Positions 47,732 to 56,861 of a DNA stretch of 64,000 nt are shown piece after piece (the stretch's first letter is position 1; each line of letters begins with the position of its first letter). The translations under genes were made by a program, and so were the position numbers. The DNA comes from Perspicuibacillus lycopersici. Its GTDB lineage: Bacteria; Bacillota; Bacilli; Bacillales; Caldibacillaceae. The DNA is taken from positions 124,001 to 188,000 of the forward strand of contig NZ_JAOUSF010000001.1 of assembly GCF_025660475.1 (NCBI RefSeq). The letters are read 5' to 3'. The notes below the pieces were generated by a model, which was not told where the DNA came from, ran no database searches, and saw only the letters and a program-made list of their open reading frames with translations.

Positions 47732-48151
47732 TTATTGAATGATAATAGAAGTTATATATACTTGCAAAATTTTCCCATCCTTTAAAATCGAATTAAATTG
47801 ATTCTTCAGTTCTTCTTCTAATTTAAGCTTTCCATCAGTGCCAGATAAATCTTCCGCTTTCATTCCAGATAACTGCTTAATAATCATATTATTTATTTGA
47901 AACATACGTTTTTCTACTTCTACTTTTGCATCTTCACTATCAGATTGTAATTTAAAACTAATCCGAATAAAATCATCTGTTAATAGATTTGTTGTAATTT
48001 CTGGAATATCAACCGATGCTTCTAGTAATTCATCAAGTGTCGGTTCTTTTTCTTCCTGTGTTTTCGCATTAAGTATATAAATATAAACACCAGCACCGAT
48101 TAAAAGGAGGACAAGTGTAGAAATAATCATAATTTGAATACGTTTATTCAT
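47732..48151 (-). CDS. fliL: Flagellar basal-body-associated protein FliL
   Basis: This 139-residue protein has one N-terminal transmembrane helix (IMIISTLVLLLIGAGVYIYIL) and a periplasmic stomatin-like FliL domain (EITTNLLTDDFIRISFKLQSDSEDAKVEVEKR). FliL surrounds stator units and supports torque. Its start overlaps flbD by 8 bp. The length is typical of Gram-positive FliL. Confidence 0.95.
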   Translation of the reverse strand: MNKRIQIMIISTLVLLLIGAGVYIYILNAKTQEEKEPTLDELLEASVDIPEITTNLLTDDFIRISFKLQSDSEDAKVEVEKRMFQINNMIIKQLSGMKAEDLSGTDGKLKLEEELKNQFNSILKDGKILQVYITSIIIQ

Positions 48152-48365
48152 TTAAATCATCCTCCTTTAGGCCAGGATTACTAATGATTTGTACATCTCT
48201 ATAAAACGATTTTGTTAACTCAATTACAGCTTTTTCCTCTTCCTTTACTACATACTTTTTCCCATTGGTTAAAATTATCGTTGTATCTGGAAAAGATTCT
48301 ACTGATTCAATATAAATGGCGTTAATATAAAATGTTTTTCCATTTAATTTCGTTAATTTAATCAA
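48144..48365 (-). CDS. flbD: FlbD/SwrD family flagellar protein
   Basis: This small protein of 73 residues has the FlbD pattern (M/L)IKLTKLNGKTFYINAIYIESVESFPDTTI and LTNGKKYVVKE. B. subtilis SwrD (YlzI) raises flagellar power and is needed for swarming. The open frame could start at an ATG at 48407, but that site has no SD and the extra 14 residues are not family-like; TTG 48365 aligns with the family start although its SD (GGA) is weak. A strong AAGGGGG lies between the two candidates. The start is therefore uncertain. Confidence 0.82.
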   Translation of the reverse strand: MIKLTKLNGKTFYINAIYIESVESFPDTTIILTNGKKYVVKEEEKAVIELTKSFYRDVQIISNPGLKEDDLNE

Positions 48366-48446
48366 TTTGTTCCAAGGCCAATAAACGCCTTGTTCCCCCT
48401 TATACATGCAAATGTGTAAAACAAGTGTATAGAAGATCTATGGATT

Positions 48447-48486
48447 GAAAATCTTTGGGGCAAACAAACTCTCCCCAAAGATTTTC
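48447..48486 (-). other. Perfect 14-bp stem-loop between flgE and flbD
   Basis: GAAAATCTTTGGGG pairs perfectly with CCCCAAAGATTTTC across a 12-base loop. No run of T follows on the minus strand (AATCCATAG). It is the most stable structure inside the fla/che operon and sits 54 bp after the flgE stop, where it could protect the hook mRNA or reduce downstream expression. Confidence 0.7.
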
Positions 48487-48539
48487 ATACTACTATCTCT
48501 AATATCTTATATTAATAGAAAATAGTAAACTAGTTAATA

Positions 48540-49817
48540 TTACCTTTTTAAGTTTACTAATTCTTGTAGAATTTCATCCGAAGTGGTGATAATCTTCGTG
48601 TTTGCTTGGAAACCTCTTTGTGCAATAATCATATCAGTAAATTCCTCTGATAAATCTACATTGGACATTTCTAGCTGTTCAGTTGCAATAATTCCACGAC
48701 CAACACCTGCAACATTAACATTTGCAGCTCCTGAGTTTACCGTTTCTTGGAAAAGAGTACCTCCAGCACTAGATAAACCTGCTGAATTACTAAAGGTTGC
48801 TATACCAAGTGTACCAACTTGTAAAACTTGTCCATTAGAATATACTTCATTAACTTCCCCATGTGAGCCAATATAAAAACTGTCTAAACGACCTTCTAAG
48901 TTACCATCTGTAACTACATAAGCATCAGTTGTACCAACAGTACTTTTTAAATTGTTAAGATTTAAATGGAAATTCACAACTTGTCCATCTACAATAATAT
49001 CTTGGTCAAATTCAGGCGTTTCCCCTTCTTCAATTGGGTCAGCAGCATTTAATGTGATTTCGAAAACATTTTCTCCATCCTCATTTTGTGTTGTTGTTAT
49101 TGTACTATTTTGATAGCTTGCAACATTTCCTTTTTCATCAAATGTTAACGACATAATAGGATCTTGGTCTGCAGTTTCCGGATTATTCGTATATACATCC
49201 CATGTATCATCGCTAGATTTTTTGAAATACATATTGATTTGGTCTGTCGTTCCTTCCTCATTCACAACCTCAAATTGTTGGGAATAAACAAAGTTTGTTC
49301 CGGCAACACTAGATAAATTCCCAGGTATGGTTATGTTTTTTGTAGGGACATATGGCATTACAGAATTCACATTAATATTAATATCCGCTAAATTTCCTTC
49401 TGTATCAAATGCTTGGACTTTATAACCCTCAGCATTTACTAGACTACCATTTCCATCAATATATAAATTACCAGCTCTTGAATAGAAGGTTTGATCGCCA
49501 TTTTTTAAAATAAAGTAGCCATCTCCATTAATAGCTAAGTCAAGTGCTCTACCTGTAGTTTGTACACTTGATTCCGAATTAATGATATCAATCGCTGCAA
49601 TATTTGCTCCTAATCCTACTTGCTTTGCATTTAATCCGCCTAAATCACCTTCTGAAGCAACAGCGTTCGAGATTGTTTGATTCATTGCATCTTGAAAAGT
49701 CACACGGCTTTTTTTGAAACCTGCCGTATTTACGTTCGCAATATTATTACCAATTACATCTAGTTTTGTTTGGAAATTCTTCATCCCACTAATTCCTGAA
49801 TACATTGATCTTAACAT
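48540..49817 (-). CDS. flgE: Flagellar hook protein FlgE
   Basis: This 425-residue protein polymerises into the hook. It begins LRSMYSGISGMKNFQTKLDVIGNNIANVNTAGFKKSR, the flagellar rod/hook N-terminal motif, and ends NVDLSEEFTDMIIAQRGFQANTKIITTSDEILQELVNLKR, the matching C-terminal helix. The central part (about 150-330) is acidic and variable. It is longer than B. subtilis FlgE (264), the additional length lying in the surface domain. Hook length is set by FliK and capping by FlgD, both encoded just upstream. Confidence 0.95.
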   Translation of the reverse strand: MLRSMYSGISGMKNFQTKLDVIGNNIANVNTAGFKKSRVTFQDAMNQTISNAVASEGDLGGLNAKQVGLGANIAAIDIINSESSVQTTGRALDLAINGDGYFILKNGDQTFYSRAGNLYIDGNGSLVNAEGYKVQAFDTEGNLADININVNSVMPYVPTKNITIPGNLSSVAGTNFVYSQQFEVVNEEGTTDQINMYFKKSSDDTWDVYTNNPETADQDPIMSLTFDEKGNVASYQNSTITTTQNEDGENVFEITLNAADPIEEGETPEFDQDIIVDGQVVNFHLNLNNLKSTVGTTDAYVVTDGNLEGRLDSFYIGSHGEVNEVYSNGQVLQVGTLGIATFSNSAGLSSAGGTLFQETVNSGAANVNVAGVGRGIIATEQLEMSNVDLSEEFTDMIIAQRGFQANTKIITTSDEILQELVNLKR

Positions 49818-49890
49818 CGTTTTCCTTCCTTTCGTTTAGGACTGCATCTGTCAGTCAGCAGTCAATAGCTCCCCTGTAAGGTCCAGCTAA

Positions 49891-50274
49891 TTAATCCATA
49901 ATAATGGTGCCATTAATATTAGTAAATATTTGTGATGCTGCCTCTTTCCGATTCATTGCAGTTATAACGGTTTGGTTTTTTGCACTAACGATTAATGCCG
50001 CATCATTGACTAAAACAAGTGATTCATTGACACCCATCTTTTTAGCCTCGGAAACCCTTTCACTGATTTCCTTCCATTCAGTCGAACTAATTTCAATATT
50101 TCGGTCATCTAATCGTGATTTGGCGTGCTTGCTAATCGTTAAACAAGAATCTGTTAATGCATCCTGTAAATGAGTAGCAAAAGAGGCTGTTTCTACGTTT
50201 TTATCCTGCCGATTCATAGCCCTATTTGTTTTTTGAATTCCAATCGGAGGAATATATGATTTATGAATATTCAC
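49891..50274 (-). CDS. Flagellar operon protein of the PF12611/TIGR02530 type, function unknown
   Basis: This 127-residue protein lies between flgD and flgE. Its pattern (FATHLQDALT, SKHAKSRLDDRNIEIS, LVLVNDAALIVSAKNQTVITAMNRKEAASQIFTNINGTIIM) matches what I know as the putative flagellar operon protein family. B. subtilis lacks it at this place while other Bacilli have it. There is no signal peptide or membrane segment. Position suggests a hook-assembly role, but none is known. Confidence 0.8.
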   Translation of the reverse strand: MNIHKSYIPPIGIQKTNRAMNRQDKNVETASFATHLQDALTDSCLTISKHAKSRLDDRNIEISSTEWKEISERVSEAKKMGVNESLVLVNDAALIVSAKNQTVITAMNRKEAASQIFTNINGTIIMD

Positions 50275-50346
50275 AAAACCATTCCTTTATAAAATTAGCC
50301 TTTTCATATTTTTTTCTATTTACAAGTACTTCTTTGAAATACAACC

Positions 50347-50994
50347 TTATGCTTCTATAGATTCCACACGGACAATTTGCTCTGCTGTTAATTTTGTATT
50401 GTTCGAATCGTTTAATTGATACGTAATTTGACCATTTTTTTGAATAACAGATGTCACGATAGCCGTTTCCATTATTCCTTCCGTATTTTCCCAACTCACA
50501 CTTTTGCCTATTAAATTGCTAGCTTGAACGATTGATGAATCATTTGTTTCTTCATTGAGGAAAGAAATATTTTCTGGCTTTAATTCTGTTCCATCTTCTA
50601 AATAAAACAATGGTCCTGATTCGCCAAATTTAATGGAAACAATCTTCCCTGTTCCTTCTTTAACAAGAATATCTTCATCACCACTATTTTCCATTTGATG
50701 CCATGTTACTTCTTTTCCGACAAACTGATTATATGCTACAAGCTGATTTTCTTTTTGTAATGATACAACCGAATCAAGCGAATCCTTTATTCCCATCATT
50801 TGTTCTAATGAGGTAAAGGTAGCCATTTGAGAAATAAATTGGGTATCTTCCATCGGGTTCAATGGGTCCTGATATTGCAATTGAGTAATTAACAATTTTA
50901 AAAATGCATCCTGTCCTAATGTATTGGACGATTCGGTTTTCGACTTATTTTGCAAAGACGATATAAATAAATTAGAATCAATGGTGTTAGTCAA
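50347..50994 (-). CDS. flgD: Flagellar hook-capping scaffold FlgD
   Basis: This 215-residue protein caps the growing hook. It has the N-terminal LGQDAFLKLLITQLQYQDPLNPMEDTQFISQMATFTSLEQM, the strongest FlgD signature, followed by a domain of beta strands. The TTG at 50994 is proposed as start because AGGTGA lies 5 bases before it; the GTG at 51003 is part of that SD. It directly follows the fliK stop, giving translational coupling. Confidence 0.94.
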   Translation of the reverse strand: MTNTIDSNLFISSLQNKSKTESSNTLGQDAFLKLLITQLQYQDPLNPMEDTQFISQMATFTSLEQMMGIKDSLDSVVSLQKENQLVAYNQFVGKEVTWHQMENSGDEDILVKEGTGKIVSIKFGESGPLFYLEDGTELKPENISFLNEETNDSSIVQASNLIGKSVSWENTEGIMETAIVTSVIQKNGQITYQLNDSNNTKLTAEQIVRVESIEA

Positions 50995-51003
50995 AGTTAT
51001 CAC

Positions 51004-52746
51004 CTAAATTTCATAGTTTACTAATGCTTCTTGAAAAGATATTGCAAGCGGATCTTGTTCTTGTTGCTGATTATCTTCTTCCTGTGCATCCCGATATTGT
51101 TGTTCATCCTGTTGATGTTGTTGATTTCGGTTGTCATTCGATGTAGTAGGATTCTCTAAATCAATTCGGACAACATTAATATTTTGATTAACAAATGCTT
51201 GTTTTAAAGCTTGAACTTGCGATTCCATTAATTCCTTTGCATGATGTGAGGAAGTAATAATTTTCGCAACGATTTCATTTTGTTGTTGTACTAATTCGAT
51301 TTTCAGTTGTCCTAAATTTTCCGGATTTAAATTAATTGTTAGCTTCTGGACATTACCTGTATTGGTAAAGTTACCTTTTGCTAGTACTGCTTCAAAATCT
51401 TTAACGAATCGTTCAAATGTCAAAGGCTTTCCGGAATCATCCAATAGCTTCAAAGTATCTAGATTATTTATTGGATTTAGTATGACATTTTCTTGGTTCT
51501 CTATATTTGCAGTATCCATTTGTACTGGATCATCCATCGATTCTGCAATAACTCCACTTATTTGTTCTTTTATCGGTGAAACTACATTACTTTGCTTCTC
51601 CGTCAGCTGGCTTAATTGTTCATTAGCCGCTCGAATCGGTAGCATTATCTTTTGAAATTGAAAAGGAAATAACGGCTTTGCTATCCCCTCTGACTCTGTC
51701 AAATTCACAAATGTTGTATGTAAGTTAGATGTCATTTGCAAATTGGAACGAAGCACTTTAAGTGTATTGATTGCACCTGACAATTGGTCATTATCCTTCA
51801 GAATATCCGTACTCCATTTACCATTACGTATATTACTTAAGGTAGGAATGGTTGTAATATTACTCCCTGATGGGATTTTTAACAGCTGATTGAGTTCATT
51901 TACAATGTCTTGCAGTTGATTAAATAAAAGTTGCACATTATGTGTACTTTCATTAACAAGTTGAGTCGGGTTTGTCGATGAAATATGTTTACTAGCAGCT
52001 TGCAGTTGTTCAAGAATTGCAATCAATTGATCGACCTCTGAAATAAGTAAATCATCACTTTCTAGTTGGATTATATTTCTGTCTTGTTTTCCTGCGGATG
52101 CTAATTGTCCGATATTCGTTTTGTTCGTTAATAGTTCCGATTTAGGAACTTGCTCCAATGCCTCTACGTCCATTTGCATGAAGGAATCACTATTATTCAT
52201 TGTCGCTAATGGATTGGCAATAAACGGTTGTTTTTCTTTACTAAGCGAATCATAAGGAATATTGGACACCAATGGAATAGATTCTTGCATCTCTAAAGCA
52301 CTATTTTCAAATGCTAGCTCTGTTACGTCATTAATAGTGTCTTCAAGCTGATTCGGATTTTTAAGATTACCGTCTAATAGTGGAGCCCCTTCAATGCTGG
52401 ACAACTTTTCTTTCATTTTAGTTTTAATCTTATTAAAGATTGTTAGTAGCTCTTCACTAGTCACTGTACGGGAGAGCGTTGCTTGCTCTGAATCACCAAT
52501 TTCATTTTCCGATTCATTAGTAGCAGCTATTTGTTTGAAATTACTTTCTTTCTTACTTTCATTTGGTGGAAACAGCTGATTTTGTTGTATCGATGAAGAG
52601 GATCCAGTTGCTAACGTATTTTCACCATTATTAGAAAGAAACAAAAATAATTGTTTGAATTTCTCATCTACTTCTTTTTCATATTCTACAGAAGGTTGAT
52701 TGACATTTCCTACTGTTGAAAAATTTAATAGGGACGATATATTCAC
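51004..52746 (-). CDS. fliK: Flagellar hook-length control protein FliK
   Basis: This protein of about 580 residues is exported and measures hook length, then switches FlhB. The N-terminal 440 residues are low-complexity, rich in serine, asparagine and glutamine as in other FliK rulers; the conserved C-terminal domain has LTINLNPENLGQLKIELVQQQNEIVAKIITSS and a tail rich in glutamine. The start is GTG 52746 with a perfect SD (AAAGGAGGTG); the longer frame begins within that SD. Identity rests on the C-terminal domain and context. Confidence 0.92.
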   Translation of the reverse strand: MNISSLLNFSTVGNVNQPSVEYEKEVDEKFKQLFLFLSNNGENTLATGSSSSIQQNQLFPPNESKKESNFKQIAATNESENEIGDSEQATLSRTVTSEELLTIFNKIKTKMKEKLSSIEGAPLLDGNLKNPNQLEDTINDVTELAFENSALEMQESIPLVSNIPYDSLSKEKQPFIANPLATMNNSDSFMQMDVEALEQVPKSELLTNKTNIGQLASAGKQDRNIIQLESDDLLISEVDQLIAILEQLQAASKHISSTNPTQLVNESTHNVQLLFNQLQDIVNELNQLLKIPSGSNITTIPTLSNIRNGKWSTDILKDNDQLSGAINTLKVLRSNLQMTSNLHTTFVNLTESEGIAKPLFPFQFQKIMLPIRAANEQLSQLTEKQSNVVSPIKEQISGVIAESMDDPVQMDTANIENQENVILNPINNLDTLKLLDDSGKPLTFERFVKDFEAVLAKGNFTNTGNVQKLTINLNPENLGQLKIELVQQQNEIVAKIITSSHHAKELMESQVQALKQAFVNQNINVVRIDLENPTTSNDNRNQQHQQDEQQYRDAQEEDNQQQEQDPLAISFQEALVNYEI

Positions 52747-52767
52747 TTTTTCACCTCCTTTCAAGTG

Positions 52768-53331
52768 CTATTTTGCTAATTTTGCAGTAAATACTGCCGC
52801 CTTATTTACCGGCATATTCTCTAATATTTCAACAAGCGTTGCTTCTTTTAAATTGCTTAAAATTTTTACTGCAGTTTCTTGATCAATTTCTATTAAAATT
52901 TCTGCTGCTCTATCTGGTGTCATCATTTCATATGTTTTCAATAATGCATCATTTATCGCGTTGGAGTCTTTTATTTGCTGTAGTTCCTCTGTTAATTTTT
53001 TATTATCCTGCAAGGCTGCTTGAAGTTCTTTGTCCTTTGCCTCTAATTCCGCTGTCTTCTTTTTTTCATTCGCCTTTGAATCTTCCAATTTTGCCTTCGT
53101 TTCTTTTAGCTCTTTTTCTAACTTTGCTTCAGGTGATTTTTCTTCTTCCTTAGAATAGAAGCTTGCGACAATTGGTAGCTTTTTAGCATGTTCGACGACA
53201 TTGTAACCAGAAATTTCCAAGACCAATAAGAAAAGTGTGATTCCTATCATAAGCGGGATAATTCCAGCAAATAATATCCACTGAAAAATACCTAGTTTAT
53301 TTTCAACCGTCTCTTTCGCTTCGTTGTCCAT
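52768..53331 (-). CDS. ylxF: MotE-like flagellar chaperone YlxF (MgtE N-domain)
   Basis: This 187-residue protein has an N-terminal transmembrane helix (LFAGIIPLMIGITLFLLVLEI), a long coiled coil (about 60-125, lysine/glutamate rich) and a C-terminal MgtE-intracellular-N domain (YEMMTPDRAAEILIEIDQETAVKILSNLKEATLVEILENM). B. subtilis YlxF has this place in the operon; related MotE proteins stabilise stator MotC or FliF-associated parts. The exact role in Bacilli is not settled. Confidence 0.88.
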   Translation of the reverse strand: MDNEAKETVENKLGIFQWILFAGIIPLMIGITLFLLVLEISGYNVVEHAKKLPIVASFYSKEEEKSPEAKLEKELKETKAKLEDSKANEKKKTAELEAKDKELQAALQDNKKLTEELQQIKDSNAINDALLKTYEMMTPDRAAEILIEIDQETAVKILSNLKEATLVEILENMPVNKAAVFTAKLAK

Positions 53332-53339
53332 CGTGACAT

Positions 53340-53780
53340 CTAGTTCCTCCTTGCCACTGATTGCATTGCCAATTCATCCATCACTTTACCTTCTTCTTGG
53401 TTTTCCAATTGAAGATATTTTTCATAATCTTTTATCTTCAGCTTCTCCAGCTTCTTCACTTCAATATTTCTTTCTTGTAGTCGTTGTTCCTCATATAACA
53501 TGTTTTGTCTCGCGCGACTAACCATTTGTTGATAATAATGGATTTCTTTCTGCAGGTTGATTAAATAATTTTGTTGAATTCTCAGCTCTTGAATCGATAA
53601 TCCAGCTACTATTTTATTTTGTTGATCCAGCTCTAGTTCTTCTTTCTTTTTTAATAACTGGTAGAGCTTTTCCCCTACTTCTTCGAATTTACGAACAGCT
53701 GCTTCATAAGTAAAAACAGCTTCTTCTTTTTCGCGTTCTCGTAAAGCTAAAATTTTGTCGAATTTATATGTGAACTTCAA
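53340..53780 (-). CDS. fliJ: Flagellar export chaperone FliJ
   Basis: This 146-residue protein is nearly all coiled coil (FTYKFDKILALREREKEEAVFTYEAAVRKFEEV then a second helix), the two-helix antiparallel structure of FliJ. It is the central stalk of the FliI hexamer and carries chaperones. It begins 2 bp after the fliI stop. FliJ sequences are weakly conserved, and the call uses length, fold and position. Confidence 0.93.
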   Translation of the reverse strand: MKFTYKFDKILALREREKEEAVFTYEAAVRKFEEVGEKLYQLLKKKEELELDQQNKIVAGLSIQELRIQQNYLINLQKEIHYYQQMVSRARQNMLYEEQRLQERNIEVKKLEKLKIKDYEKYLQLENQEEGKVMDELAMQSVARRN

Positions 53781-53782
53781 GA

Positions 53783-55099
53783 TTACTCACCTGCGATTAG
53801 TTGTAATAGTGATTGTACACTATTTTCCATTGTGATTTTTTCATTTGTCCTTTGTTTTAAAAAGGAAATAATTTTTGGATAAAATTGGATTGCGTTATCA
53901 ATTTCCTTTGATGATCCGCGTTTATATGCACCAATATTTATTAAATCCTCTGATTGTAAATACGTATTTAATAATTCCCTTAAATGCTCTGCAGCTTGTT
54001 GATGCTGATCGTTTGTTAAAGCATTCATTACCCTGCTTATACTTTTTAGTATATTAATGGCTGGATATTGACCTTTATTTGCAAGCTGACGATCCAATAC
54101 GATATGACCATCTAATATTCCCCGTACCGTATCAGCTATCGGCTCATTGAAATCATCACCGTCAACCAATACCGTATAAATGGCTGTGATCGAGCCTAGC
54201 TCATTTGTCCCGGTTCTTTCTAGCAGCTTTGGTAGCATCGAGAAAACGGACGGTGTGTATCCTTTTGTTGCAGGAGGCTCTCCAACAGCCAACCCAACCT
54301 CCCGTTGGGCCATTGCAAACCGTGTTACAGAGTCCATCATCAATAAGCAATTTAGACCCTTATTACGGAAATATTCTGCAATAGCTGTTGCTGTATAGGC
54401 ACCTTTTATTCTCATTAATGCGGGTTGATCACTAGTTGCTACCACTACGATGGAGCGAGCCAAACCTTCCTCCCCTAAATCCCGTTCAATAAATTCTCGA
54501 ACTTCTCGGCCACGCTCACCAATAAGTGCAATAACATTTAAATCTGCCTCTGTGTTTCTTGCAATCATTCCGAGCAAAGTACTTTTACCGACACCACTAC
54601 CAGCAAAAATCCCAATACGCTGACCTTTACCTATTGTTAGTAAACTATCAATAGAACGAACACCTACTTCAAGTGGCTCAGAAATAGGTGGACGATTCAA
54701 TGGATTGGGTGGTTCATTTTCGGTCGACCATGTCCCTAAATGATTGGGTAAGGCGGAACCATCCAATGGTCTTCCAAGAGAATCAAGTACTTTCCCAATA
54801 AGAGCAGATCCAACTTTGATTTGTAAGGAATTACGTGTGCTCTCTACTAACCATCCTGGCGCAATATCATTAACAGTTGTATATGGCATAATAATGATAA
54901 TATCTTCACGAAAGCCTACAACTTCCCCGATAATTGGATTTTTATTTGCATTTTTTTTCGGATAAATATAACAAATATCTCCAATCGAACTTGCTGGCCC
55001 CAATGATTCTATTAAAATACCAACTACTTGTTTCACACGTCCAAGGCGCTTATATGTGTCTATCTCTTTTATTTCCTTTAGCAAATCAATAGCCTTCAT
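53783..55099 (-). CDS. fliI: Flagellum-specific ATPase FliI
   Basis: This 438-residue ATPase is related to the F1 beta subunit and energises export. Walker A is GIFAGSGVGKSTLLGMIAR (about residue 165), Walker B LNCLLMMDSVTRFAMAQREV, and the PLDGSALPNHLG and GYTPSVFSMLPKLLERTG stretches are family-typical. It overlaps fliH by 4 bp (ATGA) and is followed by fliJ, forming the FliH-FliI-FliJ complex. Confidence 0.98.
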   Translation of the reverse strand: MKAIDLLKEIKEIDTYKRLGRVKQVVGILIESLGPASSIGDICYIYPKKNANKNPIIGEVVGFREDIIIIMPYTTVNDIAPGWLVESTRNSLQIKVGSALIGKVLDSLGRPLDGSALPNHLGTWSTENEPPNPLNRPPISEPLEVGVRSIDSLLTIGKGQRIGIFAGSGVGKSTLLGMIARNTEADLNVIALIGERGREVREFIERDLGEEGLARSIVVVATSDQPALMRIKGAYTATAIAEYFRNKGLNCLLMMDSVTRFAMAQREVGLAVGEPPATKGYTPSVFSMLPKLLERTGTNELGSITAIYTVLVDGDDFNEPIADTVRGILDGHIVLDRQLANKGQYPAINILKSISRVMNALTNDQHQQAAEHLRELLNTYLQSEDLINIGAYKRGSSKEIDNAIQFYPKIISFLKQRTNEKITMENSVQSLLQLIAGE

Positions 55100-55854
55100 G
55101 TATGATCACCTAAAATAAGTTCGAATAATTTCGTTTTTAGCTCTTGAAATTGGCTATCAACACTAGCATCGATTCTTCCTCCACCAGATTCAATAATACA
55201 GCTAGTTTCCGTTAGCTCCTCATCTGGATAGATATAAATCTGTTTGTCCTGAAAGTACGGTGCAAATAATTCTTCCTGTTGATTAACAAGTAATGTATAA
55301 AAATTTGGATGAATAAAGATTTGAATCTCTTTATATTCAATTGCTTCTTTAATGGCTTTTTTAACTATTGGCAAAAATGCCTCCTTGTTCTCTGCAATTG
55401 TCTGATTCACCACTTTTTCAGCTACTTTTAAGGCAATCGATAATATCGTTTGTTCCGATTTCTCTAAATATACATTGTATTCTTGTTTTGCTTTTTGAAC
55501 AATTTGGTTCGCAAATTGTATTTTCTCACTAGTTTCGAGATATCCTTTTTCCTTCCCCTTTTGGAAGCCCTCATGATAGCCTTCCTTTGTAGCTTGCTCA
55601 TACCAAAGCTTTTTTTGCTCTTCTAAACTATCTAACTCATTCTTTATATTGTTCCGAATTGCTTCACTTTCTTGTACAGCTTTATCGATAATTGCTTTCG
55701 CTTCTTCCTCAGCCTGTATTAAATGCTGGTCATAAACAACAGTATCTAGATTATCCTCTTTTTCCTTTTTTATCGGCTGATAAATATTAATTAATATTTT
55801 CTCTGCAGCTTCTCCAGTGAAATCTCGTTTTATTACTTTAGACAATGAGGTCAT
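55096..55854 (-). CDS. fliH: Flagellar assembly protein FliH (FliI regulator)
   Basis: This protein of about 252 residues is a peripheral stalk that binds FliI and the C-ring. It contains an E/A-rich coiled coil (EEEAKAIIDKAVQESEAIRNNIKNEL), the glycine-repeat segment EGYHEGFQKGKEKGYLET and a C-terminal FliH/YscL domain. The open frame extends into fliG, but ATG 55854 (MTSLSKVIKRDF) or TTG 55845 is the likelier start; GGAGGAG touches the ATG and is better spaced for the TTG. It overlaps fliG by about 17 bp. Confidence 0.93.
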   Translation of the reverse strand: MTSLSKVIKRDFTGEAAEKILINIYQPIKKEKEDNLDTVVYDQHLIQAEEEAKAIIDKAVQESEAIRNNIKNELDSLEEQKKLWYEQATKEGYHEGFQKGKEKGYLETSEKIQFANQIVQKAKQEYNVYLEKSEQTILSIALKVAEKVVNQTIAENKEAFLPIVKKAIKEAIEYKEIQIFIHPNFYTLLVNQQEELFAPYFQDKQIYIYPDEELTETSCIIESGGGRIDASVDSQFQELKTKLFELILGDHT

Positions 55855-56851
55855 CTCCTCCGCCTCGAGCAATAACAATTTCTCCGGCATCTTCTAAACG
55901 ACGAATAATAGAAACAATTTTCGTTTGGGCTTCTTCTACATCTCGAAGACGTACAGGTCCCATAACTTCCATTTCTTCTTTAATCGTTTCTCTCATTCGG
56001 GAAGACATATTATTTAAAATAATATTTTTCACTTCTTCACTTGCTGCCTTCATTGCTAAAATGAGATCCTCATTATCACAATCACGAATCACAATTTGAA
56101 TTGCTCGATTATCCAATGTAACAATATCTTCGAAGACAAACATCCGTTTTTTGATTTCCTCTGCCAGTTCAGGATCTTGAATAGCTAATGATTCGAGGAT
56201 GGAACGCTCAGTTGAGCGATCAACGCCATTCAATACTTCTACAATCGATTCTACACCGCCAGTTTGTGTGTAATCATGAACAAAAGTTGATGAAAGCTTC
56301 TGCTCTAATATTTGCTCAACCTCTGAAATGATTTCTGGAGCTGTACTATCCATTTGTGCAATTCTCCTGGCAACATCTGCTTGCATTTCTTGTGGTAAAT
56401 TCGATAAAATCTGTGCTGCTTGTGCTGCATCTAAGTATGATAGTATTAATGCAATAGTTTGCGGATGTTCGTTTTGAATAAAGTTTAATATTTGATTTGG
56501 ATCCGCTTTTCTAGCAAAGTCAAATGGCCTTACTTGAAGTGATGACGTCAAGCGATTAAAAATATTTGCTGCTTCATTTGGCCCTAAAGCTTTATCCAAA
56601 ATCATCTTGGCATAATTTATACCACCTTGTGAAATGTAATCTTTTGCCATTGCAAGGTTATGAAACTCCTGTAATACTTCATCTTTCTGGACAGAGTCAA
56701 CATTTTTAATGGTAGTAATTGCCAATGTCAATCTTTCAATTTCTTCCTCACTTAGATGCTTATATACGGAGGCAGATGCATCTGGACCAAGAGAAATTAG
56801 GAGGATAGCTGCTTTTTGTTTACCTGTTAATTCTTTTTTTACTAAAGACAT
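55838..56851 (-). CDS. fliG: Flagellar motor switch protein FliG
   Basis: This 337-residue C-ring protein generates torque with the stator. The N-terminal domain (KQKAAILLISLGPDASASVYKHL) binds FliF, the middle has EHPQTIALILSYLDAAQAAQILSNLP with the EHPQ motif, and the C-terminal torque helix carries LILAMKAASEEVKNIILNNMSSRMRETI, including the charged residues. The length is normal. It lies 10 bp after fliF. Confidence 0.98.
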   Translation of the reverse strand: MSLVKKELTGKQKAAILLISLGPDASASVYKHLSEEEIERLTLAITTIKNVDSVQKDEVLQEFHNLAMAKDYISQGGINYAKMILDKALGPNEAANIFNRLTSSLQVRPFDFARKADPNQILNFIQNEHPQTIALILSYLDAAQAAQILSNLPQEMQADVARRIAQMDSTAPEIISEVEQILEQKLSSTFVHDYTQTGGVESIVEVLNGVDRSTERSILESLAIQDPELAEEIKKRMFVFEDIVTLDNRAIQIVIRDCDNEDLILAMKAASEEVKNIILNNMSSRMRETIKEEMEVMGPVRLRDVEEAQTKIVSIIRRLEDAGEIVIARGGGDDLIV

Positions 56852-56861
56852 ACGTAGCCTC

